From the NCBI RefSeq assembly GCF_051216895.1, contig NZ_JBPKAO010000015.1:1-64000 (forward strand): a DNA stretch of 64,000 nucleotides. The letters are read 5' to 3'. This document shows, piece by piece, positions 18,020-28,265 of this stretch. Made by a program: the position numbers and the translations under genes. The notes beneath the pieces are model-generated. The model searched no databases and was not told where the DNA came from. It was given only the letters and a program-made list of their open reading frames with translations. Each line of letters opens with the position of its first letter. Within the stretch, counting starts at the first letter, position 1. Source of the stretch: Aquipuribacter sp051216895. Its GTDB lineage: Bacteria; Actinomycetota; Actinomycetes; Actinomycetales; JBBAYJ01.

Positions 18020-19833
18020 GAGTGCCCTCCCGCCGCGAGCTGCTCGCGTTCGGCGGCGTCGCGGGCGTACGCCTCCACGAGGTTGCGGTAGGCCTCGTCG
18101 CGGCCCATCAGCTCGGTGTGCGAGCCCGTGTCGTGGACCCGGCCGTGCACGACGTGCACCACGGTGTCCGCGAGCGAGATGGTCGAGCGCCGGTAGGCGA
18201 CCACGACCACGGTCACCCCGTCGGTGCCGCGCAGCCCGGCCAGGATCTGCTGCTCCACGGTCGGGTCGACGGCGCTGGTGGCGTCGTCGAGCACCAGCAC
18301 GCTCGGGCGTCGCACCAGGGCCCGGGCGATCGCCAGGCGCTGGCGCTGCCCCCCGGACAGGCTGGCCCCGCGCTCGCCCACCCGCGTGTCGAGACCGTCG
18401 GGCAGGGCCCGGACGAACGCCTCCGCGCGGGCGGCGCGCAGCGCGGCCCACACCTCGTCGTCCCCGACGCCGAGCGGCCCGTCCTCCAGGCCCAGGGTGA
18501 TGTTGCCGCGGATGGTGTCGTCGAACACGAAGGTCGACTGCGGCACGTAGGCGACGGTCGCGGCCAACCCGCCGGCGACGACGTCACGGACGTCGGTGCC
18601 GTCCAGCAGGACCTGGCCCGCCACCGGGTCCACCAGCCGCACCAGCAGCGTGGTCAGGGTGGACTTGCCCGACCCCGTGGAGCCCACGACGGCCACGGTG
18701 GACCCGCGCGGCACGTCCAGGTCGACGCCGTGCAGCAGCCGCTGGGTGCTGCCGTCGGGGTCGACGACGTCGTGGTCGACCCCGTGGGCGCTGACGGCGC
18801 GCCCGTCCGGGGCCGCCGGCAGGGTCGTCGTCCCGAAGGTCATCCGGCCCTCGGCTCCCAGCACGGCCGCCACCCGGCGCCAGCCGACGGTCGAGCGCGG
18901 CAGCTCGGCCAGGACCCAGCCGATCGCCCGCACCGGGAACGCCAGCAGGGTCAGCTGGTAGGCGATCTGCACCACCACCCCGGCCTCGATCGCGCCCTCG
19001 GCGACCCGGACCGTGCCCACCGCGAGCACCACCAGGGTGCCGAGGGTGGGCAGCGCCTCGATGACGGGCTCGAAGGCGCCACGGGCCCGACCGACGGACA
19101 CGTTGGCCCGGCGCAGCTCGTGGGAGCGGTCGGAGAAGCGCGTCGTCTCCTCGGTCTCGCGGCCCAGCGTCTTGACGACGAGGGCGCCCTCGAAGGACTC
19201 GTGGGCCACGTCCGACACGTCGGCGCGCAGCTGCTGGGCGCGCGCCACCCGCGGGGACATGACGCGCTGGTAGAACCCGTTCGCCAGCACCAGCATCGGC
19301 AGGACGGTGAACGCGACCGCGGCGAGCACCGGGTCCGCGTCGAACATGGTGACCCCGGCCACGACCAGCATGACCGCGACCCCGAAGCTGAACGGCAGCG
19401 GGGCGAAGATGGCGAACGCGGCCTCCACGTCGGCGTTGGCGTTGCTCAGCAGCTGCCCGGTGGGGTGGCGCCGGTGCCAGGCCAGGGGCAGGCGCAGGTA
19501 CTGCCGGCTCACGGCGCGGCGGTAGCGCGCCTGCAGCCGGTACTGGGTGACGGTGGCGTAGCCGCGACGGATGATGACGCCCACCGCGGTGAGGGTCCCG
19601 ACCAGCGCCATCGCACCGGCCGCGGCCCACGCGTCGGCCGCGGCCACGGTCCCGTCGCGGAAGGCGGGGACGAGCACGGCGTCGGTGACCTGGCCCAGGA
19701 CCCAGCCGCTGCCGGCCAGGGACGCGCCGAACAGGGCGCTGCCGAGGACGGCCAGGGTAAAGGTGCGTGGTTCGTCGCGGATGCCGCGGGCGATGACGCC
19801 GAGCCCCTCGCGGAATGTGGGGGAATCGGGCAC
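18016..19833 (-). CDS. ABC exporter subunit with a degenerate ATP site
   Basis: The 605-residue partner half-transporter, also with an N-terminal transmembrane domain and a C-terminal ATPase. Walker A is GSTGSGKST and the signature is canonical LSGGQ. Walker B, however, reads LVLDDATSAVDP (Asp for the catalytic Glu), and the H-loop reads VAYRRST (Tyr for His). Paired with the next gene this leaves one consensus and one degenerate nucleotide site, as in other heterodimeric bacterial exporters. The start is GTG 19833, without a clear ribosome-binding site; the gene is divergent from the next one. Confidence 0.9.
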   Translation of the reverse strand: MPDSPTFREGLGVIARGIRDEPRTFTLAVLGSALFGASLAGSGWVLGQVTDAVLVPAFRDGTVAAADAWAAAGAMALVGTLTAVGVIIRRGYATVTQYRLQARYRRAVSRQYLRLPLAWHRRHPTGQLLSNANADVEAAFAIFAPLPFSFGVAVMLVVAGVTMFDADPVLAAVAFTVLPMLVLANGFYQRVMSPRVARAQQLRADVSDVAHESFEGALVVKTLGRETEETTRFSDRSHELRRANVSVGRARGAFEPVIEALPTLGTLVVLAVGTVRVAEGAIEAGVVVQIAYQLTLLAFPVRAIGWVLAELPRSTVGWRRVAAVLGAEGRMTFGTTTLPAAPDGRAVSAHGVDHDVVDPDGSTQRLLHGVDLDVPRGSTVAVVGSTGSGKSTLTTLLVRLVDPVAGQVLLDGTDVRDVVAGGLAATVAYVPQSTFVFDDTIRGNITLGLEDGPLGVGDDEVWAALRAARAEAFVRALPDGLDTRVGERGASLSGGQRQRLAIARALVRRPSVLVLDDATSAVDPTVEQQILAGLRGTDGVTVVVVAYRRSTISLADTVVHVVHGRVHDTGSHTELMGRDEAYRNLVEAYARDAAEREQLAAGGHS

Positions 19834-19898
19834 CGGCCCAGACTGCCATGCGTCACCACCGGTCGCGGACCGGCCGCGAGCGGGCGCAGGATGAGGGC

Positions 19899-20543
19899 AT
19901 GTCCCTGCTTCCCGACACCTCGCTGGTCACCCGCGAACGTCACGCCCTGGCCGACGCCCTGCTCACCGCGGGGGCCGCCGCGCCCACGCTGTGCGACGGC
20001 TGGGACGTCACCGACCTGGCCGCCCACCTCGTGGTCCGCGACCGCCGCCCCGACGCGACCGCCGGGATGTTCCTACCGCCGCTGGCCGGGCACCTGGACC
20101 GGGTGTCGGCCGGTGAGTCCGCCGCGGGGCTGGGGACCATGGTCGAGCGGTTCCGGTCGGGCCCGCCGCTCTGGTCCCCGTTCCGCCTCCCCGGCGTCGA
20201 GGCGGTGGCCAACCTGGCCGAGTTCGTCGTCCACCACGAGGACGTCCGTCGCGCGCAGGGCCTCGGACCGCGCACCGACGTGGCCGACCTGCAGGAGGCC
20301 GTCTGGCGGGCCCTGCCCGGTGTGGCGCTGATGACCCTGGCGCGCACCCGCGTGCCCGTGGTCGCCGTGCACGCCGACGGCCGGCGGCGGGTGCTGTGGC
20401 GCGGTCCTCACCCCGTCGTGCTGACGGGCGAGCCCGTCGAGCTCCTCCTGCTGCTGTTCGGTCGCAGCGACGCGGCCCAGGTCGAGGTCGACGGCCCCTC
20501 GTTGTCCGTCACCCGGTTCCGGGACGCGCCCCAGGGCGTCTGA
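19899..20543 (+). CDS. TIGR03085-type protein with a maleylpyruvate isomerase-like N-domain
   Basis: A 214-residue protein with the DinB/mycothiol-dependent maleylpyruvate isomerase-like N-terminal pattern: RHALADALLTAGAAAPTLCDGWDVTDLAAHLVVRDRRPDA. A second metal-binding-like segment is VVHHEDVRRAQG, near residues 118-130. This combination is typical of the actinobacterial TIGR03085 family, thought to bind metal; its substrate is unknown. The ATG at 19899 follows an AGGATGAGGG stretch. It points away from the ABC exporter and is convergent with hisF. Confidence 0.85.
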   Translation: MSLLPDTSLVTRERHALADALLTAGAAAPTLCDGWDVTDLAAHLVVRDRRPDATAGMFLPPLAGHLDRVSAGESAAGLGTMVERFRSGPPLWSPFRLPGVEAVANLAEFVVHHEDVRRAQGLGPRTDVADLQEAVWRALPGVALMTLARTRVPVVAVHADGRRRVLWRGPHPVVLTGEPVELLLLLFGRSDAAQVEVDGPSLSVTRFRDAPQGV

Positions 20544-20568
20544 GCCCGCACGGCGCGTGCGGCCGGGG

Positions 20569-20607
20569 CGGAGCCGGCCGGGCGCGGCCGGGGCGGAGCC
20601 GGCCGGG
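20569..20607. terminator. duplicated GC-rich hairpin between convergent genes
   Basis: The segment ggccggggcggagccggccg occurs twice in tandem. Each copy can fold on ggccgg/ccggcc. It separates the convergent TIGR03085 gene and hisF and probably terminates both. Confidence 0.5.
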
Positions 20608-20622
20608 TGACGGACCCCGCGG

Positions 20623-21408
<786 letters not shown>

Positions 21409-21513
21409 GCCGGTATCCTGGCAGGTCGGACCTCGACCCCGGGCCGCCGGGTCACCCGGCCGCGCGCCACGGCCGACGGGCTCCACCGACCGCCACAGCA
21501 GGAGGACGACCCG

Positions 21514-23469
21514 ATGCCGGACGCGCAGGACGCCCCGCGCGCGGCCCGACCCGACGCTGCCCCGCCGAGGGTGGCGCGCGGCTCCGACGGGGGCTGGGGA
21601 CGGCGGACGGCCAGGCGGCACCGCCGGGTGACGGTGCTGTCGGTGCTGGTCGTGGGGCTGCTGCTCGTCGCCGCGGTCGCCGTCGGCGTCGGGTTGCTGG
21701 GCGAGCAGGACGACGAGGCCGTCGAGGCGCCCTGCACGGGCGGCCCGACGGTGGAAGTCGTGGTGGACCCGACCCTGGCTCCCACGCTGGAGCGGGTGGT
21801 GGCCGAGTCGGGCCGTCAGCTGCTCAGCACCGGGGTCTGCGCCGACGTCACCGTGGTCTCCCGGGACTCCGCGGCGGCCGCCGACCTGCTGGCGGCCGCG
21901 GCGGACCCCTCCGACGTGCCGCAGGTCTGGGTGCCGGACTCCTCGCTGTGGCTGGGGCGCGCGGTCCCGGCCGACCCCGGGAGCGCGGACAGCGGGGACG
22001 GCGCGGACAGCGCGGACAGCGCGGACGAGGCCCTGGGGAGCCCCGCCCCCGAGGCCCCGGCCACCGGTACCGACGGGTTCGTGGCGCTCGCGCAGCTCGG
22101 GTCGTTGGTGTCCACCCCGTTGGTGCTGGCCACGAGCCCGGAGGCGGTGACCAGCGAGGGCTGGGCCGAGGCCGGGCCCACGTGGCAGGCGGCCCTCGGT
22201 GCGGGGCGGGACGTGGCCCTGCCGCCGCTGCCCGACAGCGCGGTGGGCCTGCAGTCGCTGGTGGCCCTACGGACCTCGGTCACGGACCCCGACGAGGCCC
22301 GCGCTGCGCTGACCAACGCCGCCCTGGCGGTCGACCGCGGCCGGGTGGCGGACCCGGCCGCGGCGATGGCCGTCGCCGTGGCCGGCGGCACGGAGGCCCC
22401 GCTGGCGCCCACCACCGAGCAGCAGGTCTTCGTGGCCAACCGCGGTGACGGCACCCCCGCGGTCGTGGGGGTGCAGCCCCGTGACGGCACGACCAGCCTG
22501 GACTACCCGCTCATCCGGGTGGACACCGCGCAGTCCGAGGCCGGCGTGGACGCCGCCGCCGTCGAGGGTGTCCTCAGGCTGCTCGAGGGCGAGGGTCGCG
22601 CGGCGGCGCTCGTGGACGGCTTCCGCGAGCCGCTGCCGGCGGCGGACGTCGTGTCGGGCGCACCCTCGGCGTCCTCGTCGGGCGAGACGTCGGCAGCGTC
22701 GCCCGCGCCGCCCGCGCCGCCCGCGCCGCCCGCGCCGCCCGCGCCGCCCGCGCCGCCCGCGTCGTCGGGCGAGGCGTCGCCGACGCCCGGCCGCCCGGTC
22801 GTCCCGGTGCCGACGGCCGCGGACGTGGACGTCCTGCTCGCCCAGCTGGCGGAGCTCAGCCGGCCCAGCCGGCTGCTGGCCGTCGTCGACGCCAGCGCGT
22901 CCATGCGGGGCGTGACCGGCAGCGGGGCCACCCGCGCGCAGATCGCGCAGGACGCGTCCACCCGCACGCTGGCCCTGCTCCCGGACTCCGCGGCCGTCGG
23001 GCTGTGGTTCTTCGCGATCGGCATGGGCGACGGCACGGACCACGACCAGGTGCTCCCCCTGGCGCCGCTGGACCCCGCGGCGGGCGACCAGCGGGCGCAG
23101 CTGGTCGAGGGCATCGCCACGCTGCCGGACCGGCTCACCCCCGGCGGGACGGGCCTGTACGACACGACGCTGGCCGCGGTGCGGGCCGTCCGCGAGCAGC
23201 ACGACCCGGAGGCGTCGAACTCCGTCGTGCTCATCACCGACGGCCGGGAGGAGGACCCGTCCGGCATCAGCCGCGAGGAGCTGCTGGCCACCCTGCAGGC
23301 CGAGGCCGACCCGCAGCGCCCGGTACGGGTCGTCGCGATCGGCATCAGCGACGACGTCGACGCCGACGAGCTGACCGCGATCGCCGAGGCCACGGGCGGC
23401 GCGGCCTACCTGGCCGAGCGCCCGGAGGACTTCGAGGCGGTCCTGCTGGACGCCCTCGCCCGCCGCTGA
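21514..23469 (+). CDS. membrane-anchored VWA-domain protein with a binding-protein-like region
   Basis: A 651-residue protein with a basic cytoplasmic tail, one transmembrane helix at about residues 40-62 and a large exported part. The exported part first resembles an extracellular solute-binding fold (VEVVVDPTLAPTLERVVAE onward, to about residue 390). A Pro/Ala linker of six PAP units follows, then a von Willebrand A domain from about residue 440. The MIDAS metal site is visible as DASAS in VVDASASM, with the later Thr (GGTGLYDTT) and Asp (LITDGREED). VWA domains bind partners through the metal. It has a good GGAGGA ribosome-binding site. It is divergent from hisF and has no operon partner; its function is unknown. 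Confidence 0.85.
   Translation: MPDAQDAPRAARPDAAPPRVARGSDGGWGRRTARRHRRVTVLSVLVVGLLLVAAVAVGVGLLGEQDDEAVEAPCTGGPTVEVVVDPTLAPTLERVVAESGRQLLSTGVCADVTVVSRDSAAAADLLAAAADPSDVPQVWVPDSSLWLGRAVPADPGSADSGDGADSADSADEALGSPAPEAPATGTDGFVALAQLGSLVSTPLVLATSPEAVTSEGWAEAGPTWQAALGAGRDVALPPLPDSAVGLQSLVALRTSVTDPDEARAALTNAALAVDRGRVADPAAAMAVAVAGGTEAPLAPTTEQQVFVANRGDGTPAVVGVQPRDGTTSLDYPLIRVDTAQSEAGVDAAAVEGVLRLLEGEGRAAALVDGFREPLPAADVVSGAPSASSSGETSAASPAPPAPPAPPAPPAPPAPPASSGEASPTPGRPVVPVPTAADVDVLLAQLAELSRPSRLLAVVDASASMRGVTGSGATRAQIAQDASTRTLALLPDSAAVGLWFFAIGMGDGTDHDQVLPLAPLDPAAGDQRAQLVEGIATLPDRLTPGGTGLYDTTLAAVRAVREQHDPEASNSVVLITDGREEDPSGISREELLATLQAEADPQRPVRVVAIGISDDVDADELTAIAEATGGAAYLAERPEDFEAVLLDALARR
22702..22755 (+). 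repeat. 9-bp tandem repeat encoding a Pro-Ala-Pro linker
   Basis: Six perfect copies of cccgcgccg encode the PAPPAP linker between the binding-protein-like part and the VWA domain. Length may vary by slippage. Confidence 0.9.
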
Positions 23470-23524
23470 GGCCCGGACAGCCCGGGAGACCCGGACGGCC
23501 CGGACCGCCGCGACAGGTCGACGG

Positions 23525-26500
23525 TCACTCCAGGACGAGGATCAGGTCGCCGCCCTCGGTCTGCTGGACCTCGCCGACGGCGAGCCGGGCGACGGTGCCA
23601 CCCCGCACCGCGGTGATGGCCGCCTCCATCTTCATCGCCTCGATGCTCGCCACGGTCTGGCCGGCCTCGACCTCGTCACCGACCGCGACGCGCAGCGTCA
23701 CGACGCCGGAGAACGGGGCCGCCACCTGACGGTCGTCACCCGGTTCGGCGCGCTCGGTCGGCTTGGAGTCGACCTCGACGGCCCGGTCCCGCACCTGCAG
23801 CGGTCGCAGCTGGCCGTTGAGGGTGGCCAGCACGGTCCGCATCCCCTTGGCGTCGGCGTCGCCGACGGCCTCCAGCCCGGCGATGAGCTGCACGCCCCGA
23901 CCGAGCGAGATGGTGTGCTCGGTCCCGGCCCGCAGGCCGTACAGGTAGTCCAGGGTGTCCAGCACCGACACGTCGCCGTAGGTCTCCCGCACCTCCGCCA
24001 GCTGCGCGGTGGGCCCCGGGAACAGCAGCCGGTTGAGGGTGTCGCGCCGCAGCGCGGGGTCGGCGTCGGCCGCCAGCGCCGCCTCGTCGTCGGGGCTCAC
24101 CTCGGCGTCGCGCACCGGCGCGGTCCGGCCGGCCAGCGCCTTGCTGCGGAACGGCTCGGGCCATCCCCCGGGCGGGTCGCCGAGCTCCCCGGACAGGAAC
24201 CCGATCACCGAGTCCGGGATGTCGAACCGTGACGGGTCCTCGGCGAAGGCCGCCGGGTCGGCCCCGACCGCCACCAGGTGCAGGGCCAGGTCCCCGACGA
24301 CCTTGGACGACGGCGTCACCTTGACCAGACGGCCCAGGATCCGGTCCGCGGCCGCGTACATCCGCTCGACCTGCTCGAAGCGCTCCCCCAGTCCCAGGGC
24401 CAGGGCCTGCTGGCGCAGGTTGGACAGCTGCCCGCCGGGGATCTCGTGGTCGTAGACCCGACCGGTCGGGCTCGACAGGCCCGACTCGAACGGCCGGTAG
24501 GTGGTGCGGACGACCTCCCAGTAGGGCTCCAGGTCCTGCGCCGCGCGCAGCGAGATCCCGGTGTCCAGGTCGGTGTGCGCGGTGGCGGCGACGAAGGCCG
24601 ACAGCGGCGGCTGGCTGGTGGTGCCGGCCATGGTGGCCGTGGCCACGTCCACGGCGTCGGCCCCGGCCTCCACCGCAGCCAGCAGGGTCGCGAGCTGCCC
24701 GCCGGCGGTGTCGTGGGTGTGCAGGTGCACGGGCAGGTCGAACCGCTCCCGCAGGGCCGTGACCAGCCGAGGCGCGGCGGTGGGCCGCAGCAGGCCCGCC
24801 ATGTCCTTGACCGCGAGCACGTGCGCCCCGGCGTCGACGATCTGCTCGGCCAGGCGCAGGTAGTAGTCGAGGGTGTACAGCTCCTCGGCGGGGTCGAGCA
24901 GGTCGCCGGTGTAGCAGAGCGCGACCTCGGCCACCGCGGTGCCGGTGGCCCGGACGGCGTCGATCGCCGGCCGCATCTGGGTCACGTCGTTGAGGGCGTC
25001 GAAGATCCGGAAGACGTCGATGCCGGTGCGGGTGGCCTCCTCGACGAAGGCCTCCGTCACCCGCGCCGGGTAGGGCGTGTAGCCGACGGTGTTGCGCCCG
25101 CGCAGCAGCATCTGCAGCGCCACGTTCGGCAGGGCCGCCCGCATCGAGGCCAACCGGTCCCACGGGTCCTCGCCCAGGAACCGCAGCGCCACGTCGTAGG
25201 TCGCCCCGCCCCAGCACTCGACGCTCAGCAGCTGGGGCATGGTGCGCGCCACGTGCGGGGCGACCGCGAGCAGGTCGGTGGTCCGGACCCGGGTGGCCAG
25301 CAGCGACTGGTGGGCGTCGCGGAACGTGGTGTCGGTCAGCAACGGGACGGGGCAGGCACGCAGGTGGGCCGCGAACCCCTCCGGTCCCAGCTCCAGCAGC
25401 CGCTGGCGCGAGCCGTCGGGCGCCGGCACCGACAGGTCGGTCGGCGGCAGCTTGAGGGTCGCGGGCAGCTCGACGGGCGACTCGCCGTGCGGGCGGTTGA
25501 CGGTCACGTCGGCCAGGTAGGTCAGCAGCCGGGTGCCGCGGTCGGCGCCGGGGCTCGCGGTCACCAGGTGCGGCCGCTGGTCGATGAACGACGTCGTGAA
25601 CCGGCCCGCCTGGAAGTCGGGGTCGGCCAGCATGGCCTGCAGGAACGGGATGTTGGTCGCCACCCCGCGGATCCGGAACTCCGCCAGCGCCCGACGGGCG
25701 CGGGCGACGGCGGTGCCGAAGTCCCGCCCGCGGCAGATCAGCTTGGTGAGCATGGAGTCGAAGTGCGGGCTGATCTCGGCGCCGGCGTAGGCCGTGCCGC
25801 CGTCGAGGCGGATGCCCGCGCCGCCGGGGTTGCGGTACGTGGTGATGCGGCCGACGTCGGGCCGGAACCCGTTGGCCGGGTCCTCGGTGGTGATCCGGCA
25901 CTGGATCGCCGCGCCGTTGACCCGCAACCGGTCCTGGGTCAGGCCCAGGTCGGCCAGGCGGGAGCCCGAGGCGATGAGCAGCTGCGAGGTCACCAGGTCG
26001 ACGTCGGTGACCTCCTCGGTGATGGTGTGCTCGACCTGGATGCGGGGGTTCATCTCGATGAAGACGTGCTCACCGGCCCGCTCGCCCTCGGTGGCGACCA
26101 GGAACTCGACCGTCCCGGCGTTGCGGTAGCCGATGGCCCGGGCGAACGCGACGGCGTCGCGGTGCAGGGCCTCCCGGGTCGTGGGGTCCAGGTCAGGGGC
26201 CGGGGCGATCTCGATGACCTTCTGGTGCCGCCGCTGGATCGAGCAGTCCCGCTCGAACAGGTGCACCACCTCGCCGTCGTCGTCGGCGAGGACCTGGACC
26301 TCGATGTGGCGCGGGCTCAGCACCGCCCGCTCCACGAAGACGCGGGAGTCGCCGAACGCGCCCTGCGCCTCCCGCATGGCCGCGGCGAGCGCCTCGGGCA
26401 GCGCCTCGGCGTCGTCGACGCGGCGCATGCCCCGCCCGCCGCCGCCGGCCACGGCCTTGACGAAGACGGGGAAGCCGACCTGCGCCGCGGCCGCGACCAG

Positions 26501-26929
26501 CTGCTCGGCGTCGTCGGAGGGGGCGGTGGACTCCAGCACCGGCAGCCCCGCCTGCTTCGCGGCCGCGATCGCGGTCACCTTGTTGCCGGCCATCTCGAGG
26601 ACCTCGGCCGACGGACCGACGAAGGTGATCCCGGCCGCCGCGCAGGCGGTGGCCAGCTCGGGGTTCTCCGAGAGGAACCCGTAGCCGGGGTAGACGGCGT
26701 CGGCGCCGCACTCCTGGGCGACCCGGATGATCTCGGCCACGTCGAGGTAGGCCCGCACCGGTGAGCCGCGCTCCCCGATGAGGTACGCCTCGTCGGCCTT
26801 GATCCGGTGCACGCCGTTGCGGTCCTCCCACGGGAACACCGCGACCGTGCGGGCCCCGAGCTCGGTGGCGGCACGGAAGGCGCGGACGGCGATCTCGCCG
26901 CGGTTGGCGACCAGGACCTTCTGGAACAA
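23525..26929 (-). CDS. pyc: pyruvate carboxylase
   Basis: This biotin enzyme carboxylates pyruvate to oxaloacetate, replenishing the TCA cycle. The 1134-residue single chain has the biotin carboxylase domain (KAVAGGGGRGM ATP loop, EMNPRIQVEH), the carboxyltransferase barrel (DTTFRDAHQSLLATR, VKDMAGL with the carbamylated lysine) and a C-terminal biotinyl domain with EAMKMEA. No ATG or GTG lies near the conserved start; the TTG at 26929 gives MFQKVLVANRGEIAVRAF, matching homologues, and a G-rich stretch lies about 5 bases upstream. It is the last gene of the gcvP-led minus-strand cluster, 76 bases after metZ, and is convergent with the VWA gene. Confidence 0.95.
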   Translation of the reverse strand: MFQKVLVANRGEIAVRAFRAATELGARTVAVFPWEDRNGVHRIKADEAYLIGERGSPVRAYLDVAEIIRVAQECGADAVYPGYGFLSENPELATACAAAGITFVGPSAEVLEMAGNKVTAIAAAKQAGLPVLESTAPSDDAEQLVAAAAQVGFPVFVKAVAGGGGRGMRRVDDAEALPEALAAAMREAQGAFGDSRVFVERAVLSPRHIEVQVLADDDGEVVHLFERDCSIQRRHQKVIEIAPAPDLDPTTREALHRDAVAFARAIGYRNAGTVEFLVATEGERAGEHVFIEMNPRIQVEHTITEEVTDVDLVTSQLLIASGSRLADLGLTQDRLRVNGAAIQCRITTEDPANGFRPDVGRITTYRNPGGAGIRLDGGTAYAGAEISPHFDSMLTKLICRGRDFGTAVARARRALAEFRIRGVATNIPFLQAMLADPDFQAGRFTTSFIDQRPHLVTASPGADRGTRLLTYLADVTVNRPHGESPVELPATLKLPPTDLSVPAPDGSRQRLLELGPEGFAAHLRACPVPLLTDTTFRDAHQSLLATRVRTTDLLAVAPHVARTMPQLLSVECWGGATYDVALRFLGEDPWDRLASMRAALPNVALQMLLRGRNTVGYTPYPARVTEAFVEEATRTGIDVFRIFDALNDVTQMRPAIDAVRATGTAVAEVALCYTGDLLDPAEELYTLDYYLRLAEQIVDAGAHVLAVKDMAGLLRPTAAPRLVTALRERFDLPVHLHTHDTAGGQLATLLAAVEAGADAVDVATATMAGTTSQPPLSAFVAATAHTDLDTGISLRAAQDLEPYWEVVRTTYRPFESGLSSPTGRVYDHEIPGGQLSNLRQQALALGLGERFEQVERMYAAADRILGRLVKVTPSSKVVGDLALHLVAVGADPAAFAEDPSRFDIPDSVIGFLSGELGDPPGGWPEPFRSKALAGRTAPVRDAEVSPDDEAALAADADPALRRDTLNRLLFPGPTAQLAEVRETYGDVSVLDTLDYLYGLRAGTEHTISLGRGVQLIAGLEAVGDADAKGMRTVLATLNGQLRPLQVRDRAVEVDSKPTERAEPGDDRQVAAPFSGVVTLRVAVGDEVEAGQTVASIEAMKMEAAITAVRGGTVARLAVGEVQQTEGGDLILVLE

Positions 26930-27005
26930 CGTGACCCCCGGAGCAGGCGGCGACCGTGCGGACGCGGCGAGGCTATCGGGCCGGCACCACGGGTGGGCGC
27001 CGAGG

Positions 27006-28262
27006 TCAGGCGGCGCGGGCGGCGGCCACGGCGCGGGCCAGGTCCTCCAGCAGGTCCTCGGCGTCCTCGAGCCCGACCGACAGCCGGACCACCGCGTCGG
27101 TGATGCCCTGCGCGCGACGGACGCTGCCCGACAGCGCCCGGTGGGTCGTGGTCGCGGGGTGGCAGGCCAGCGAGCGGGTGTCGCCCAGGTTGTTGGAGAT
27201 GTCGACCACCTGCAGCGCGTCCAGGAACGCGAAGGCCGCGCGGCGGCCACCGGCCGGGGTGCCGTCGCCGTCGAGCTCGAGCGTCAGCACCGTGCCTCCC
27301 CCGTCCATCTGCGCCCGCGCCAGGTCGTGCTGCGGGTGCGAGGCCAGGAACGGGTGGCGGACGGCGGCCACCCCGGGCTGCTGCTCCGACCAGCCGGCCA
27401 GCCGCAGCGCCACGTCGGAGCTGTGACGCACCCGCAGCGGCATGGTCTCCAGGCCCTTGAGGAGCGTCCAGGCGTTGAACGGGCTCAGCGTGGGCCCGGT
27501 GTGACGGACCAGGTGCCCGATGTCGCCGTCGACGAGGTCCGCCGGGCCGAGCACGGCGCCGCCGAGCACCCGGCCCTGCCCGTCCATGTGCTTGGTGGCG
27601 GAGTACACGACCACGTCCGCCCCCAGGGCGAGCGGGCGGCACAGCACGGGCGAGGCCAGGACGTTGTCGACCACGACGACGGCCCCCGCCGCGTGCGCCA
27701 GCTCCGACACGGCCGCGACGTCGACGAGGTCGAGCATCGGGTTGGACGGGGTCTCGAGGAACACCGCCCTGGCCGGGGTGGCCAGCGCCTCGCGCCAGGC
27801 GCCCAGGTCGGTGCCGTCGACCAGCTCGGTGACCACCCCCCACCGGGGCAGCACCTCGGTGACGACGACGGCGCAGGAGCCGAACATCGCCCGGGACGCG
27901 ACCAACCGGTCACCGGCCGCCAGCAGGCCGCCGAGCGCGGCGAACACCGCGGCCATGCCGCTGGCGGTGGCCAGGCACGCCTCGGCCCCCTCGAGCAGGC
28001 GCAGCCGCTCGGTGAACGCGGTCACGGTCGGGTTGCCGTAACGGGAGTAGACGAACCGGTCGTTGTCGCCGAGGAACGCGTCCTCGGCCTGCTCGGCGTC
28101 GTCGAACACGAACCCGGACGTGAGGTGCAGGGGTTCGGAGGTCTCCCCGACCTCGCTGCGGCGCATCCCGCCCCGCACCGCCGTGGTGTCCCACCGGACG
28201 CCCGCCGGCCCCGGGCCGCCCGCGGTGCCCCCGTGCTCCTCGACGTCCTGGCCCCCCGGCAC
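27006..28262 (-). CDS. metZ: O-succinylhomoserine sulfhydrylase
   Basis: A 418-residue PLP enzyme of the Cys/Met metabolism family. The PLP lysine is Lys224 in YSATKHMDGQGR. The motifs GETSEPLHLTSGFVF, SRYGNPTV and LETPSNP are the pattern of MetZ, which makes homocysteine from O-succinylhomoserine and sulfide. Cystathionine gamma-synthase (MetB) is possible but less likely from the N-terminal WDTTAVRGG...GETSE motif. The GTG start lies 3 bases after the stop of the upstream PPOX gene, so the two are co-translated. Confidence 0.9.
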   Translation of the reverse strand: MPGGQDVEEHGGTAGGPGPAGVRWDTTAVRGGMRRSEVGETSEPLHLTSGFVFDDAEQAEDAFLGDNDRFVYSRYGNPTVTAFTERLRLLEGAEACLATASGMAAVFAALGGLLAAGDRLVASRAMFGSCAVVVTEVLPRWGVVTELVDGTDLGAWREALATPARAVFLETPSNPMLDLVDVAAVSELAHAAGAVVVVDNVLASPVLCRPLALGADVVVYSATKHMDGQGRVLGGAVLGPADLVDGDIGHLVRHTGPTLSPFNAWTLLKGLETMPLRVRHSSDVALRLAGWSEQQPGVAAVRHPFLASHPQHDLARAQMDGGGTVLTLELDGDGTPAGGRRAAFAFLDALQVVDISNNLGDTRSLACHPATTTHRALSGSVRRAQGITDAVVRLSVGLEDAEDLLEDLARAVAAARAA

Positions 28263-28265
28263 CGC

